In this document: piece by piece, positions 26,375 through 35,483 of the stretch
How the letters are laid out: the number at the start of each line of letters is the position of its first letter
Position numbering within the stretch: the stretch's first letter is position 1
Origin: Microbulbifer sp. ALW1
Lineage (GTDB): Bacteria; Pseudomonadota; Gammaproteobacteria; Pseudomonadales; Cellvibrionaceae
Assembly (NCBI RefSeq): GCF_009903625.1
Contig: NZ_CP047569.1
Location: forward strand, 893,501 to 957,500
DNA: 64,000 nucleotides
Direction: 5' to 3'
Made by a program: the position numbers and the translations under genes
The notes under the pieces: model-generated
What the model was told of the DNA's origin: nothing
The model's input: the letters and a program-made list of their open reading frames with translations, nothing else
The model's database searches: none

Positions 26375-28948
26375 TCAGTGAATCAGAATCATCGCGCTGC
26401 CCATGGCAGCCGCACAGGTGGCTTTCACGGTGGTCGCGGTGCGGGCGGCGTCGCAAGCAGTGCCGCTACTGCAGGTCGTCATGATGTTGATCAATTCATC
26501 CAGTTCCGCACGCACCGCGCTCTCATCCGGCGCCGTGGCCAGTTGTGCGGTGTGGCCGCCAACTGCCGCAGGCCAGGCAATCGGACGCCCGAGCAGTTTT
26601 TCCAGCAGCGGATCGATGATCTGCGCGCGTTTGGCGTCAGTGTCAAACGCACTGCTGGCTGCGGCGGAGAAATCAAAGCCGGGGAAGTAGCTGGCACGGG
26701 CGCTGGTGTCGTCCACCAGGGTGCTGCAGTACTTCACCGCCAGCTGGGTAATACCCATCTGCTGTGCGGCGAGGAAGCCGCGCACGTCCGCTTCGACAGG
26801 CAGTTGCTGTTTCACCTTTTCCCAGGTCTCGACAACGGCGCTATTGGCACTGGAGATGCCGGTGGCCGCAGACAGCGCTGCGTGAATCTGTTCAAAACGG
26901 CGGATGCCGATGCGCGGTTGCGGGGCGAGGTCTGCCGGCGTAGCCGGTGCCGCGGGGGTGGCTTCGATGCGCACAAATTCCTCGTTACCCAGGCGTTCAA
27001 AGGTCAGGAAGAACTCGTCGGAAGTGGGACCTTTTTCCAGCGTGATGATGGTGCCGAGTGGGGAAAGTTTCTGGCCGCTGGCCGGGTCGTAATCGGTGGC
27101 CGTCACGGTGGTATCGAGATTTGCCCAAGCCTGGCCGACCACGGCCTCGCGGCCGTTAATGCCGATACGCATGCCCTGGATCACTACACCGTCGGGAGTT
27201 ACGCCGTCTTCCAGGGTGATGAACTTGGGTTCGCTGAACAGGTAACCGTGGTTGTCGTACTGCTGCACTTCGAACATGACGTAACCCTGGGGTACGTCGG
27301 TCTGCTCTTCCACCTTGAACAGCAGCATGTATTTCTCGCCGACGCCGGCTTCAAAGTTGGTGAGGATATCGTCCTGGTTCAGGGCGCGGGAGTGGATCGC
27401 CAGCAGGCGGATAGAGCCCTGCCAGGCAAAATCGTTGGAGGCCTCGGAGCCCAGCACCAGCGCAAAGGTATCGTCCCAGGTGGAGAGCAGGCCTGGGGCA
27501 ACCGGATCCGCGTCGCCGGTGAATTCGCCGTTGACGTAGAGGCGGCGGCCGTTGATCGGATCGAAGGTGGCGACCACATGCTGCAGGGTGGCCTGGGCCC
27601 GCTCGGCCATGTCCTCGGTGATTAGCGCGGGCATACCATTGGCGTCGGTACTGGCATCGTTGCGGTTCTGGAAGGTGTAGTTGTACATCGCCTGGCCAAG
27701 GGTGAAGTTGCGGATGTCGTTGCCACCGGAGTAGCTCACGATCCGCGCCGGACCTTCCTGCACCACATTGGCCGGGGCTACCCAGGCCTCGATGGTGTAT
27801 TCGCCGGTGCCGCTCAGGGTATCGAACAGACGTTTGCTGGTGGCGGTGGCGCCCTGGGCCTTGCCGCCGTTCAGCTGAATGCCCCAGGAACCGAGCCACT
27901 CCACATCGCCAGACAGATTGAGATTGATCGCCGGGTTAACCCCGGAGGTGTCGTAAGCCACGGTGCCGCTGCCGGATTTGAACTCGTAAAGCGCGATGGC
28001 ATTGTTCTCGATACGGCCGCCACCACTGGCGACGATGCCATCGGTGAGGTAGAGCGCTTTACTGATCACCCAGTTGGGGTCCACTTCGGTGACCGCGATA
28101 CCGTCGACGAAATTCTTGATGGCCGCGGCCATGGTATCGGCGTTCTCGCTGCAGTTGCTCCAGCAATTGTGGAAGTCGGTACCGAGGCGGACCACGAGCC
28201 GGGATTTTTCCGGGCTGTCCAGGTCCATGCGCGCCTTGGAGGCCTCGTAGGCCTGGTCGACGTCGGCGCTGGCAATATACGGCTGCTGTGCGGTACCGGC
28301 ATCCTCGCTGTGACAACCGGAGCAGTACTCTTCCAGCAATGGGTAGACGGTCGTTGCAAAGTTCGCACTGGACGCGGGGAAGCTTTTGCTCGCACCGACT
28401 TCGCGCTCGGTCGGCGCGGTCAGGGTAATGCTGCTGGCCACAGAGCCGGCAGCGGACGCCCACTCCTCAATGTAATTGGTGATGATTTCCGCACAGGCAT
28501 CGGGGCTGGCGAGCCAGCAGTTGTGGCCGCTGGCCACCTTGGTGACCAGGCGGGAATCTTCCGGGCTGCCGAGGTTGACCAGTTCGCGACCTTCGCCGTG
28601 GGCCAGGTTGACATCGTCGCCGCGTACAAAGCGCGGGCTCTGGTTACCCTCGATATGGCAGCTGCCGCAGCGGTTTTCCGCTGCCAGGTTGTCCCAGATA
28701 TAGCGTTTGTAATTCTGCACATCTTCGCTTTCCGGTGCCGGGCCGGAATAGCTGGTGTCGCCGCTGTCGGGATTGGTATTGGGCAACTCTTCCGTGGCCT
28801 GGCCGCTGCCGCCGGAGCAGGCGACCAGCAGCGCTGATGCAAACACGCAGGAGAGTAGCGCAGTGCGGCGCAGCACGGACTTACGCAGTTGCGGGCGCGC
28901 AAACAGGGTGCTGAAGCTGAGCTGGAATTGTGCGGTATCGTTGTGCAT
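26375..28948 (-). CDS. LamG-domain c-type cytochrome lipoprotein
   Basis: 857 residues from ATG 28948, which has GGAG nine bases upstream. A lipobox LVAC lipidates Cys44. Two heme c sites follow: CGSCH (94-98) and CSGCH (209-213), each in a helical segment with a partner NCW motif. About 310-520 is a LamG/concanavalin-like jelly roll (YTIEAWVAPANVVQEGPARI; HVVATFDPINGRRLYVNGEF), a ligand- or glycan-binding fold. The last ~150 residues are helical and resemble cytochrome-associated PSD-type domains. It is an electron carrier with a binding module. It starts four bases after the stop of the next cytochrome gene. Confidence 0.8.
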   Translation of the reverse strand: MHNDTAQFQLSFSTLFARPQLRKSVLRRTALLSCVFASALLVACSGGSGQATEELPNTNPDSGDTSYSGPAPESEDVQNYKRYIWDNLAAENRCGSCHIEGNQSPRFVRGDDVNLAHGEGRELVNLGSPEDSRLVTKVASGHNCWLASPDACAEIITNYIEEWASAAGSVASSITLTAPTEREVGASKSFPASSANFATTVYPLLEEYCSGCHSEDAGTAQQPYIASADVDQAYEASKARMDLDSPEKSRLVVRLGTDFHNCWSNCSENADTMAAAIKNFVDGIAVTEVDPNWVISKALYLTDGIVASGGGRIENNAIALYEFKSGSGTVAYDTSGVNPAINLNLSGDVEWLGSWGIQLNGGKAQGATATSKRLFDTLSGTGEYTIEAWVAPANVVQEGPARIVSYSGGNDIRNFTLGQAMYNYTFQNRNDASTDANGMPALITEDMAERAQATLQHVVATFDPINGRRLYVNGEFTGDADPVAPGLLSTWDDTFALVLGSEASNDFAWQGSIRLLAIHSRALNQDDILTNFEAGVGEKYMLLFKVEEQTDVPQGYVMFEVQQYDNHGYLFSEPKFITLEDGVTPDGVVIQGMRIGINGREAVVGQAWANLDTTVTATDYDPASGQKLSPLGTIITLEKGPTSDEFFLTFERLGNEEFVRIEATPAAPATPADLAPQPRIGIRRFEQIHAALSAATGISSANSAVVETWEKVKQQLPVEADVRGFLAAQQMGITQLAVKYCSTLVDDTSARASYFPGFDFSAAASSAFDTDAKRAQIIDPLLEKLLGRPIAWPAAVGGHTAQLATAPDESAVRAELDELINIMTTCSSGTACDAARTATTVKATCAAAMGSAMILIH

Positions 28949-28952
28949 TTTC

Positions 28953-30188
28953 TTATTCTCCCGCGCAGTAAACCGCAGTGTCCGCATACACCTGCTTCAG
29001 TTTGTAACCGTTGCCGGTAAAGTTGCTGGTGATGTTTTCGATCTGGTCGCGGTCCGCTTGATCTTCCGGTGCACGCAGGCACACCTGTTCAAAGACTTTG
29101 GTCACCTGGCACTGGGCGAAGGCCTGGCTGTTGGCCAGCTCCTGCCCCATGGACTTGGCACCATTGCCGGAGCCGGGCAGCGTTTCGCTCCAGCCCAGGT
29201 GCATGTTGGGTCCCTGCCGCCAGTAGTTGTCCCACTTGTCGTCGGGAATCACAAAGCCATAGGGGAAGGTGGCGCTGTTTATGTGGTTTTTGGCCTGTAC
29301 GCGTGTGCCAGTTGCGGGGTCGGTATCGCCGCTGCGGTTGTAATCGATCTGGCCGTTTTCCCCGGTGGGGTCATTTTCCACATCGTAGGCGAAGTTGTAG
29401 TAGGCAAAGGCCTGGGCCATGGGATCCATGCCGCTGTGGCAGCCGATACAGTTGTTCTGGAATACCCGGCTGTCGCCACCGGGGCTGCGGCTCACATCCT
29501 GGCGAATGCGATCCGGCGGCCTTGAAGTGTCGTGCACCTGTTCCAGGTCCCGGCACAGGTGATTCATCAGGGTAAAGCGGAACATGGCGCGGTTGGTGCC
29601 CGCATAGAAAAACGCCTTGGCGCCGCCGCGGGTGGTCATCACCCCGGCGGTGGCCTCGCTGGGCAGGCCGGTTACGGAGGATTGGGGCTGGCGTTGGAGA
29701 GCGCTCTGTAGCGGATAACCACTGTTTTCCAAGGCTTCGTAATGGTTGTTGTTGCTGTTGCTGTAGGCCGGCAGGTTAAGCCCGGAGGCGCCGGTGCCGG
29801 TATAGAGGATGTCGCCGGAGAGAATCTCACGGAAGTCGACATCGTCGCGCACCATACCGATGACGGTTGCGGTGTAATCGTTCAGCGGCGCGAAGTTGTC
29901 ACCGTCGCGGTTGGTCCAGGGCGTAACGAGGTTTTTCAGCGTGACGTTATAGAAGGCATCGTTGTCCATCGCGAGATGCGCCGCTACCTCGGCATTGCCA
30001 TTGGCAATTTCTTCGGCCATGGCGGTGAGTACGCCCACGCTCGGCTTGACCCCGGTGAGACGACTGTGGATTTGCGCTGCCTGTTCTTCCGCTCCCGCCA
30101 GGGCCGGGTTGGCACTGATGGCGGCAAGGGTGCCAAGGCAGGCGGTCGCCGCGCATAGCAGGCGCGCAGCGGGCGATTTTATTTTCAT
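28953..30188 (-). CDS. Exported c-type cytochrome, DUF1588-like
   Basis: 411 residues with a signal peptide (LLCAATACLGTLAAISANPALA). One heme site, CIGCHSGMDPM, lies in a context (RFTLMNHLCRDLEQV; SRPPDRIRQDVSRSPGGD) recalling the DUF1588/DUF1585 domains of large PSD cytochromes. That domain call is a visual resemblance only. The first gene of the minus arm, it shares the intergenic promoter region with the HzsA-like cytochrome. Likely passes electrons among periplasmic proteins of the locus. Confidence 0.7.
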   Translation of the reverse strand: MKIKSPAARLLCAATACLGTLAAISANPALAGAEEQAAQIHSRLTGVKPSVGVLTAMAEEIANGNAEVAAHLAMDNDAFYNVTLKNLVTPWTNRDGDNFAPLNDYTATVIGMVRDDVDFREILSGDILYTGTGASGLNLPAYSNSNNNHYEALENSGYPLQSALQRQPQSSVTGLPSEATAGVMTTRGGAKAFFYAGTNRAMFRFTLMNHLCRDLEQVHDTSRPPDRIRQDVSRSPGGDSRVFQNNCIGCHSGMDPMAQAFAYYNFAYDVENDPTGENGQIDYNRSGDTDPATGTRVQAKNHINSATFPYGFVIPDDKWDNYWRQGPNMHLGWSETLPGSGNGAKSMGQELANSQAFAQCQVTKVFEQVCLRAPEDQADRDQIENITSNFTGNGYKLKQVYADTAVYCAGE

Positions 30189-30438
30189 GGTAATGATCGC
30201 TTTGGTGTTGTGCTTGTAGCGCAGCGTTTAATTGACTTTTGTAACAGTCAGGCAATTGGCAACGGATACTAATGAATGCACAAGGATTCACCAGCGGTAA
30301 AAATTTAAAGCGTGTGCTGGTTGGCAAAAACCATGTGCATCGCTTGAGACTAAGGCGGTCAATCGCGAGAATCAGGCGCAATTATTCTGTGTAAATATGG
30401 CAGACGTAAGTCCAGTTATAGCGACGTAAACAAGGTGA
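30189..30438. promoter_or_regulatory. Divergent promoter region of the redox locus
   Basis: 250 AT-richer bases between two divergent cytochrome genes. Both arms must be driven from here, so it is the natural place for a shared operator. I see no confident -35/-10 pair or palindrome that I can name. Confidence 0.5.
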
Positions 30439-33192
30439 GTGTTCACTACGGAAAAGCTGATTGGAGACTTGGACGAGGGTACCTATTTGAATCATTTTTA
30501 TACACAGCTGCGGACGATTGGCGGACTGTCTGCGCTATGGACGCTTGCGCTGCTGACGGGCTGTTCCGGTGGCAGCGGTGAAGGCTCCAGTCTCGGCGGT
30601 GGTGATCAGGCGCAGGATCCGGTGGTGGTGGATTACCCGGTAGCCTATGTGCGCCGCACGCTGAACCGGAACGAAGACGACCTGCTGATGGGTGACAGTA
30701 TCTACGCGCCCTCTTCGTTTAATCCCGGCGCTGAACTGGTGCTGCGCGATCGCGCCACCGCCAGCGCCGATGAGCGGGTATTGACGGAAAATCTGTTCGT
30801 CAGCGACGAAGAGGCGGGAGTTATTTTCGAGGGCGGTTACGACGTTAAAGACCTGACGGTATCCGCCGATGGCAGCACCATGGCATTCGCCATGCGCGCG
30901 CCGGATATCGAAGGGCTGGATGACGATGAACAGCCCAGCTGGAATATCTGGCTGTACGATTTTGCTTCCGCGGAATTAAAGCGGGCCATCCAGTCTGACC
31001 TGATTGCCGAAGAAGGGGATGATATCGCCCCGGCATTTTTGCCCGATGGCCGCATCGTTTTTACCTCTACTCGCCAGCGACGCTCCCGTGCGTTACTGCT
31101 GGATGACAACAAGCCACAGTTTTCTGCCCTGGCGGAAAACCTGGATGAACCTGCCTTCGTACTACACGTGATGGAAGCGGATGGCAGCGATATTCGACAG
31201 ATTTCCTACAACCAGAGCCACGATCTTTCCCCAACGGTTCTGTTTAATGGCCGCATCCTGTTCAATCGCTGGGACAATATGGGCGGTGTCGATCGCCTGA
31301 GCCTGTACACCGTCAAACCCGATGGCACCGACCTGCAGTTCCAATACGGTTATCACAGCCAGGCCACCGGCCTCAGTGCCAATCCGCAAAGTGACCCGGT
31401 TGTGGCCACCTTCAGTAAACCCCAGCAGATGCCAGATGGTCGCATTCTCGTCACCCTACGTTCCCCGGAGGGGATTACCTTCGGCGGCGATATGGTGGTC
31501 ATCGATGCCGACAATTTCACCGAGGCCTACAGTGAGCCGGAGCAGGCGGGCGTGCTGCAGGGGCAGGAGTCTCTGTCGGTACTGCAGGTCATCACCGACG
31601 GTGGTCTCTCCCCCCACGGCCTGTTTGCCAATGCCTGGGCCTTTCACGATGGCACCAGCCGCCTGCTGGTCAGCTGGAGCGAGTGTCGGGTAATCGACCC
31701 GGAAACCGAGCTGCCGCAACCCTGTACCGAAGAGTGGCTGGCCACGCCGGATATCGTGCCCGCGGATCCGCTGTATGGTCTGTGGATTTACGACTATGTC
31801 GAGGGTACCCAGCGGCCCATTATCCAGCCGGTTGAGGGACAGATGATTTCCGAAGCCGTCACTGCGGATACCCGTCCGGTGGCCGAATTCGTTCCCGAGC
31901 CTATCCCCGGTATTGATATCGACCGCGACCTGGTGGATGAGGGAATGGCGATTCTGGATATTCGCAGCGTCTACGATTTTGACGGCGAGCCCGCACTGGA
32001 TATCGCCGCGGTGGCAGACCCGCTGCAGACGTCCGCCGGCGAGCGCCCGGCGCGTTTCCTCCGAGTAGTGAAAGCGGTGGGGATTCCCGATCGCGATACC
32101 CTGGATTTCGACCGCAGTGCCTTCGGTCGCAACCGCAGCCAACTGATGCGCGAGATCATCGGCTACACCCCGATTCAGCCAGACGGTTCGGTGCGGGTGA
32201 AGGTGCCCGCGGATGTGCCGCTGGCGATTTCGGTGGTGGATGCCAATGGCCGTCGCATTGTCGGTCGTCACAACAACTGGCTGCAGTTCCGCGCCGGCGA
32301 AATCAGGCAGTGCCAGGGCTGCCACAGCCGCGACAGCGAAGTGCCCCACGGGCGTGACGATAAGCAGCCGGAAGCGGCCTGGGCCGGCGCGCCCACCAGC
32401 GAGGCGCCCTTCGCCAACACCGAGCCCGCGCTGAATGCACAAATGGGCGAGACCATGGCGCAACTGATGGCGCGGGTAGCCGGGCACCCGGTACTGGAAG
32501 GAGATTTGAAATTCAGTGACCTGTGGACGGATTCCGCGCTGCGGGCAAAAGACCCCAGCAGCGAACTGTTGATGAGCGAGTTGCTGACGCCGGCGCCGAT
32601 CAGCGTCGCCTGCCAGAGCGCCTGGAGCGCGGATTGCCGCACGGTTATCCACTACCCCACCCACATCCAGCCCATCTGGGATCTGCCGCGGGAGATTACC
32701 GATGATATGGGCACGGTACTGGAAGACCGTACCTGCACTGGCTGCCACAGCAACCGCGATGCTGCCGGCATGGCCCAGGTACCGCCGGGGCAGCTGGACC
32801 TGCGCAGTGATCAGTCCGGCGTAAACACCAATTACAGTACCTCCTACGTGGAGTTGATCTTCGACAACCCCATTCAAGAGTTGCGCGACGGCGCGGTACA
32901 GAATGTGCTGGTGCAGGATACCGACGACAACGGCAACCTGCTGTTTGAAACCGATGAGGACGGCGAGTTAATTCTGGATGCCGATGGCAACCCGATTCCT
33001 GTTATGGTTACCGTCGACATTCAGCGGATCATGGATACCAATGGCGCGAATGCCAGTCGCTTCTTCGAGGTATTTGAAGCGGATGGCTTCCACGCCGGTG
33101 AACTGTCCGCTGCGGAATTGCGTTTGATTTCAGAGTGGCTGGATATCGGTGCGCAGTATTACAACAATCCCTTTGAAGCACCGGTCAACTGA
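30439..33192 (+). CDS. PD40/HzsA-like c-type cytochrome lipoprotein
   Basis: 917 residues if started at GTG 30439. TTG 30487, with GAGGG upstream, gives a tidier lipoprotein signal (MNHFYTQLRTIGGLSALWT then LLTGC). About 130-330 has PD40-like beta-propeller repeats (IAPAFLPDGRIVFTSTRQ; HDLSPTVLFNGRILFNRWD). The middle matches the HzsA-related domain of hydrazine synthase alpha homologues. Two heme sites are seen, CQGCHSRDSEVPHG and CTGCHSN, plus Asp-rich EF-hand-like runs near the end (TDDNGNLLFETDEDGELILD). No anammox partners occur, so hydrazine synthesis is not implied. Confidence 0.8.
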   Translation: MFTTEKLIGDLDEGTYLNHFYTQLRTIGGLSALWTLALLTGCSGGSGEGSSLGGGDQAQDPVVVDYPVAYVRRTLNRNEDDLLMGDSIYAPSSFNPGAELVLRDRATASADERVLTENLFVSDEEAGVIFEGGYDVKDLTVSADGSTMAFAMRAPDIEGLDDDEQPSWNIWLYDFASAELKRAIQSDLIAEEGDDIAPAFLPDGRIVFTSTRQRRSRALLLDDNKPQFSALAENLDEPAFVLHVMEADGSDIRQISYNQSHDLSPTVLFNGRILFNRWDNMGGVDRLSLYTVKPDGTDLQFQYGYHSQATGLSANPQSDPVVATFSKPQQMPDGRILVTLRSPEGITFGGDMVVIDADNFTEAYSEPEQAGVLQGQESLSVLQVITDGGLSPHGLFANAWAFHDGTSRLLVSWSECRVIDPETELPQPCTEEWLATPDIVPADPLYGLWIYDYVEGTQRPIIQPVEGQMISEAVTADTRPVAEFVPEPIPGIDIDRDLVDEGMAILDIRSVYDFDGEPALDIAAVADPLQTSAGERPARFLRVVKAVGIPDRDTLDFDRSAFGRNRSQLMREIIGYTPIQPDGSVRVKVPADVPLAISVVDANGRRIVGRHNNWLQFRAGEIRQCQGCHSRDSEVPHGRDDKQPEAAWAGAPTSEAPFANTEPALNAQMGETMAQLMARVAGHPVLEGDLKFSDLWTDSALRAKDPSSELLMSELLTPAPISVACQSAWSADCRTVIHYPTHIQPIWDLPREITDDMGTVLEDRTCTGCHSNRDAAGMAQVPPGQLDLRSDQSGVNTNYSTSYVELIFDNPIQELRDGAVQNVLVQDTDDNGNLLFETDEDGELILDADGNPIPVMVTVDIQRIMDTNGANASRFFEVFEADGFHAGELSAAELRLISEWLDIGAQYYNNPFEAPVN

Positions 33193-33195
33193 GTC

Positions 33196-34086
33196 ATGAA
33201 TTGGCAGCCCGGAAAATATTCCTTCCGTATACTCTCAACGACATCCATGCGGCTGGCGGCACTGGTCGCCGGCCTGTTGTTTGTCGGTCCGCTCCTGGCC
33301 AGCGAGAGTCACGCGGATGGGCGAGATCTACAGGTGCAGGAAGATAGCGCGGGAGTTATTGATAGCTTCTCCGCACAGCAGTTCGGCGGGCGTCAGCCGG
33401 AAGGTCTTGCCAGCGACGCCGAGCAGGTGATCGTCGGCGCTGTATTCCTGAACCTTTACACCGGCCCCGGGCGCGGTTACGTGATTGATCACGTAGTGGA
33501 ATACGGTGAGCCCCTGTGGCTGCTGAAACGCCGCACCGACTGGGTCAAGGTCATGACCCGCAGCGGTAAAACCGGCTGGGCAAAAATCGCTGAACTGGAT
33601 GAAGTATATACCCCGGAGGGCGAGCAGCTGGTGGTGCCCACCCCGGGGATCGACGACTATCGTGAGCAGGGGCTCCGTCTCGGTTTTTCCTACGGGGATT
33701 TTGCCGGTGCCAACTCCCTGGGGGTGTCACTGGGGTATCGCTTTACCGCGAATCTTTCGGCGGAATTGCGCGCGGCGCAGACCATCGGTGCCTATTCCGA
33801 TAGCCAGACCTATCAAGTGGCGGTATTGCACAAACCCTTCCCTCAGTGGCGGGTTTCGCCCTATTTTCTGCTGGGCACCGGTATCAATAGCACCTCCCCC
33901 AATGCCACCATCGTCGCCACCGAAGACCGCCAGGACACCACCATGCTGACCGGTGTCGGTGTTACCGCTTATCTTTCCCGTCGCTTTGCTTTGCGTGTGG
34001 AAGCTGCCAATCACTACCTGCTTACCTCGCGGGAAAACAATCAGGAGATAGTCGAATGGAAATTGGGATTCGACGTATTTATGTAA
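33196..34086 (+). CDS. SH3-domain outer-membrane barrel protein
   Basis: 296 residues, beginning three bases after the HzsA-like stop. After a signal peptide (MRLAALVAGLLFVGPLLAS, possibly an internal start at Met18) comes a bacterial SH3 domain (about 77-135, VFLNLYTGPGRGYVIDHV; WVKVMTRSGKTGWAKI). An eight-strand-like barrel segment follows (LRLGFSYGDFAGANSLGVS to the end). The combination suggests an outer-membrane anchor with a peptidoglycan- or protein-binding module. It overlaps the next barrel gene by 31 bp. Confidence 0.75.
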   Translation: MNWQPGKYSFRILSTTSMRLAALVAGLLFVGPLLASESHADGRDLQVQEDSAGVIDSFSAQQFGGRQPEGLASDAEQVIVGAVFLNLYTGPGRGYVIDHVVEYGEPLWLLKRRTDWVKVMTRSGKTGWAKIAELDEVYTPEGEQLVVPTPGIDDYREQGLRLGFSYGDFAGANSLGVSLGYRFTANLSAELRAAQTIGAYSDSQTYQVAVLHKPFPQWRVSPYFLLGTGINSTSPNATIVATEDRQDTTMLTGVGVTAYLSRRFALRVEAANHYLLTSRENNQEIVEWKLGFDVFM

Positions 34087-34712
34087 CATTCGCCGGCTTG
34101 TTGCTGGCGGCGTCCTGTGCCAGTGGCGCCCTGGCTCAGGGAGATGAAGCAATCGACGAGATTATCTCGCCGGATCTGGAGCGGCGGGAAATTCGCGAAG
34201 CGAAAATCGACACCGAAGACTTCGAGTTAACCGTGTATGCGGGCGGTATCATCAGTGTCGAGGATTTCGGCAGCAGTCGCCTGATCGGCGGCAGCCTGGC
34301 CTACCATATCAACGAAGATTTTTTTATGGAGGCGGGCTACGGCCAGACCAAGCTGGGGGAAACCAGTTACGAAAAACTGAGCGGCTCAGCCCCACTGCTG
34401 ACCGACGAAGAGCGCGAGCTCTCCATGTATAACCTGTCCCTGGCCTGGAACTTTATGCCCGGGGAAATTTTCATTTTCGACAAGTGGGCACTGAACAGTA
34501 ACCTCTACCTGATCGGCGGCATTGGCAATACCAGTTTCGCCGATGAAGAGCACTTCACCTACAACGTCGGTGCCGGCGTGCGCGTGCTGGCCCAGGACTG
34601 GCTGGCCCTGCGCCTGGATGTGCGCGATCACATTTTCGAGCACGAGATTTTTGGCGAGCCACTGCGAACTAATAATCTCTCTACCCAGTTGGGCTTTTCG
34701 ATCTATTTCTAA
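34056..34712 (+). CDS. Outer-membrane beta-barrel protein (OMP_myx_plus-like)
   Basis: 218 residues with a signal peptide (IYVTFAGLLLAASCASGALA) and a polar linker, then a small barrel (FELTVYAGGIISVEDFGSSR; HINEDFFMEAGYGQTKLGE) ending in LGFSIYF. The pattern fits the outer-membrane beta-barrel domain family described first in myxobacteria. Its ATG lies within the end of the preceding gene, a 31-bp overlap in another frame, implying coupled expression. Together the two barrels may form an outer-membrane conduit or anchor for the cytochromes. Confidence 0.75.
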   Translation: MEIGIRRIYVTFAGLLLAASCASGALAQGDEAIDEIISPDLERREIREAKIDTEDFELTVYAGGIISVEDFGSSRLIGGSLAYHINEDFFMEAGYGQTKLGETSYEKLSGSAPLLTDEERELSMYNLSLAWNFMPGEIFIFDKWALNSNLYLIGGIGNTSFADEEHFTYNVGAGVRVLAQDWLALRLDVRDHIFEHEIFGEPLRTNNLSTQLGFSIYF

Positions 34713-34757
34713 ATTTGATTTCTGTACGGCTTATAAAAGAAAAAATGGAGTAACCCG

Positions 34758-35243
34758 ATGCGTAACCTGATTGCCGCCCTCTGTACCAGTGCTGCCCTTC
34801 TCGCGGGCGCGCCGGCGCTGGCCAGTGCCCCCGCCAGCGACTTTACCCTGGCTTCCCTTAACGACGGCAACCTGAAGCTCAGCGAACAGCGCGGCGAAGT
34901 GATCATGCTGAACTTCTGGGCATCCTGGTGTGGGCCCTGTCGCGAGGAAATGCCGCTACTGAGTGATCTGCACGCGCGCTACGAGCCGGTGGGTTTTCAG
35001 GTGTGGGGTGTGAATGTGGATGCCAACCGCGAAGATGCCCAGGCTATGCTGAAAAAAATCCCGGTGGAATTTCCGGTGCTGTTTGATGCCGAGAGCGACG
35101 TCAGCAAGCTCTTTGGCGTTGAAGCCATGCCTACCTCGGTGTTTATCGACCGCGACGGCAAGGTGCGCTACGTGCACAAGGGCTACCGCAGTGGCGATGA
35201 GGCCGAGTACAAAAAAATCATCAAGGAATTGATCCGGGAATAA
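34758..35243 (+). CDS. TlpA-like periplasmic thioredoxin
   Basis: 161 residues. A signal peptide (LIAALCTSAALLAGAPALASA) precedes a thioredoxin fold with the redox motif WCGPC (Cys58 and Cys61), the partner EMPLL and the cis-Pro loop EAMPTSVFIDRDG. It would reduce disulfides in the periplasm, for example the Cys pairs of apocytochromes before heme attachment, or the terminal Cys of DUF4266. It sits four bases before DUF4266. Confidence 0.9.
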   Translation: MRNLIAALCTSAALLAGAPALASAPASDFTLASLNDGNLKLSEQRGEVIMLNFWASWCGPCREEMPLLSDLHARYEPVGFQVWGVNVDANREDAQAMLKKIPVEFPVLFDAESDVSKLFGVEAMPTSVFIDRDGKVRYVHKGYRSGDEAEYKKIIKELIRE

Positions 35244-35246
35244 TCC

Positions 35247-35483
35247 ATGGCCAAGCGCTTCCTTATCTGCCTGTCTTTACCTTTGTTCGCGATTCTCGCC
35301 GGTTGCGAAACCGTGATGCCGGAGCCCTGGGTAAAACCTTACGAGCGGCACTATCTCGCGGACCCGATCATGAGTTTCGAGCGCGATCCGGTGGCCGCCG
35401 GCTACATGAACCACGTGTATGAAGCGCGCGAAGCCGCACGCGGTGCAGAAGGTGGATCCGGAGGCGGTTGTGGCTGCAACTAA
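35247..35483 (+). CDS. DUF4266 lipoprotein
   Basis: 78 residues, a typical length. The signal ends in a lipobox ILAGC (Cys19), followed by the signature PWVKPYERHYLADPIMSFE, a helix HVYEAREAARG, and a glycine run closing with CGCN. DUF4266 commonly neighbours TlpA, DUF3570 and ApbE genes. The terminal Cys pair and glycine loop suggest metal or redox binding. The last 14 bases overlap the start chosen for DUF3570. Confidence 0.9.
   Translation: MAKRFLICLSLPLFAILAGCETVMPEPWVKPYERHYLADPIMSFERDPVAAGYMNHVYEAREAARGAEGGSGGGCGCN

Noticed and set aside
30439..33192. Hydrazine synthase / anammox metabolism
   Set aside because: Only the HzsA-like domain is seen. HzsB, HzsC and hydrazine dehydrogenase are absent and the host looks heterotrophic.
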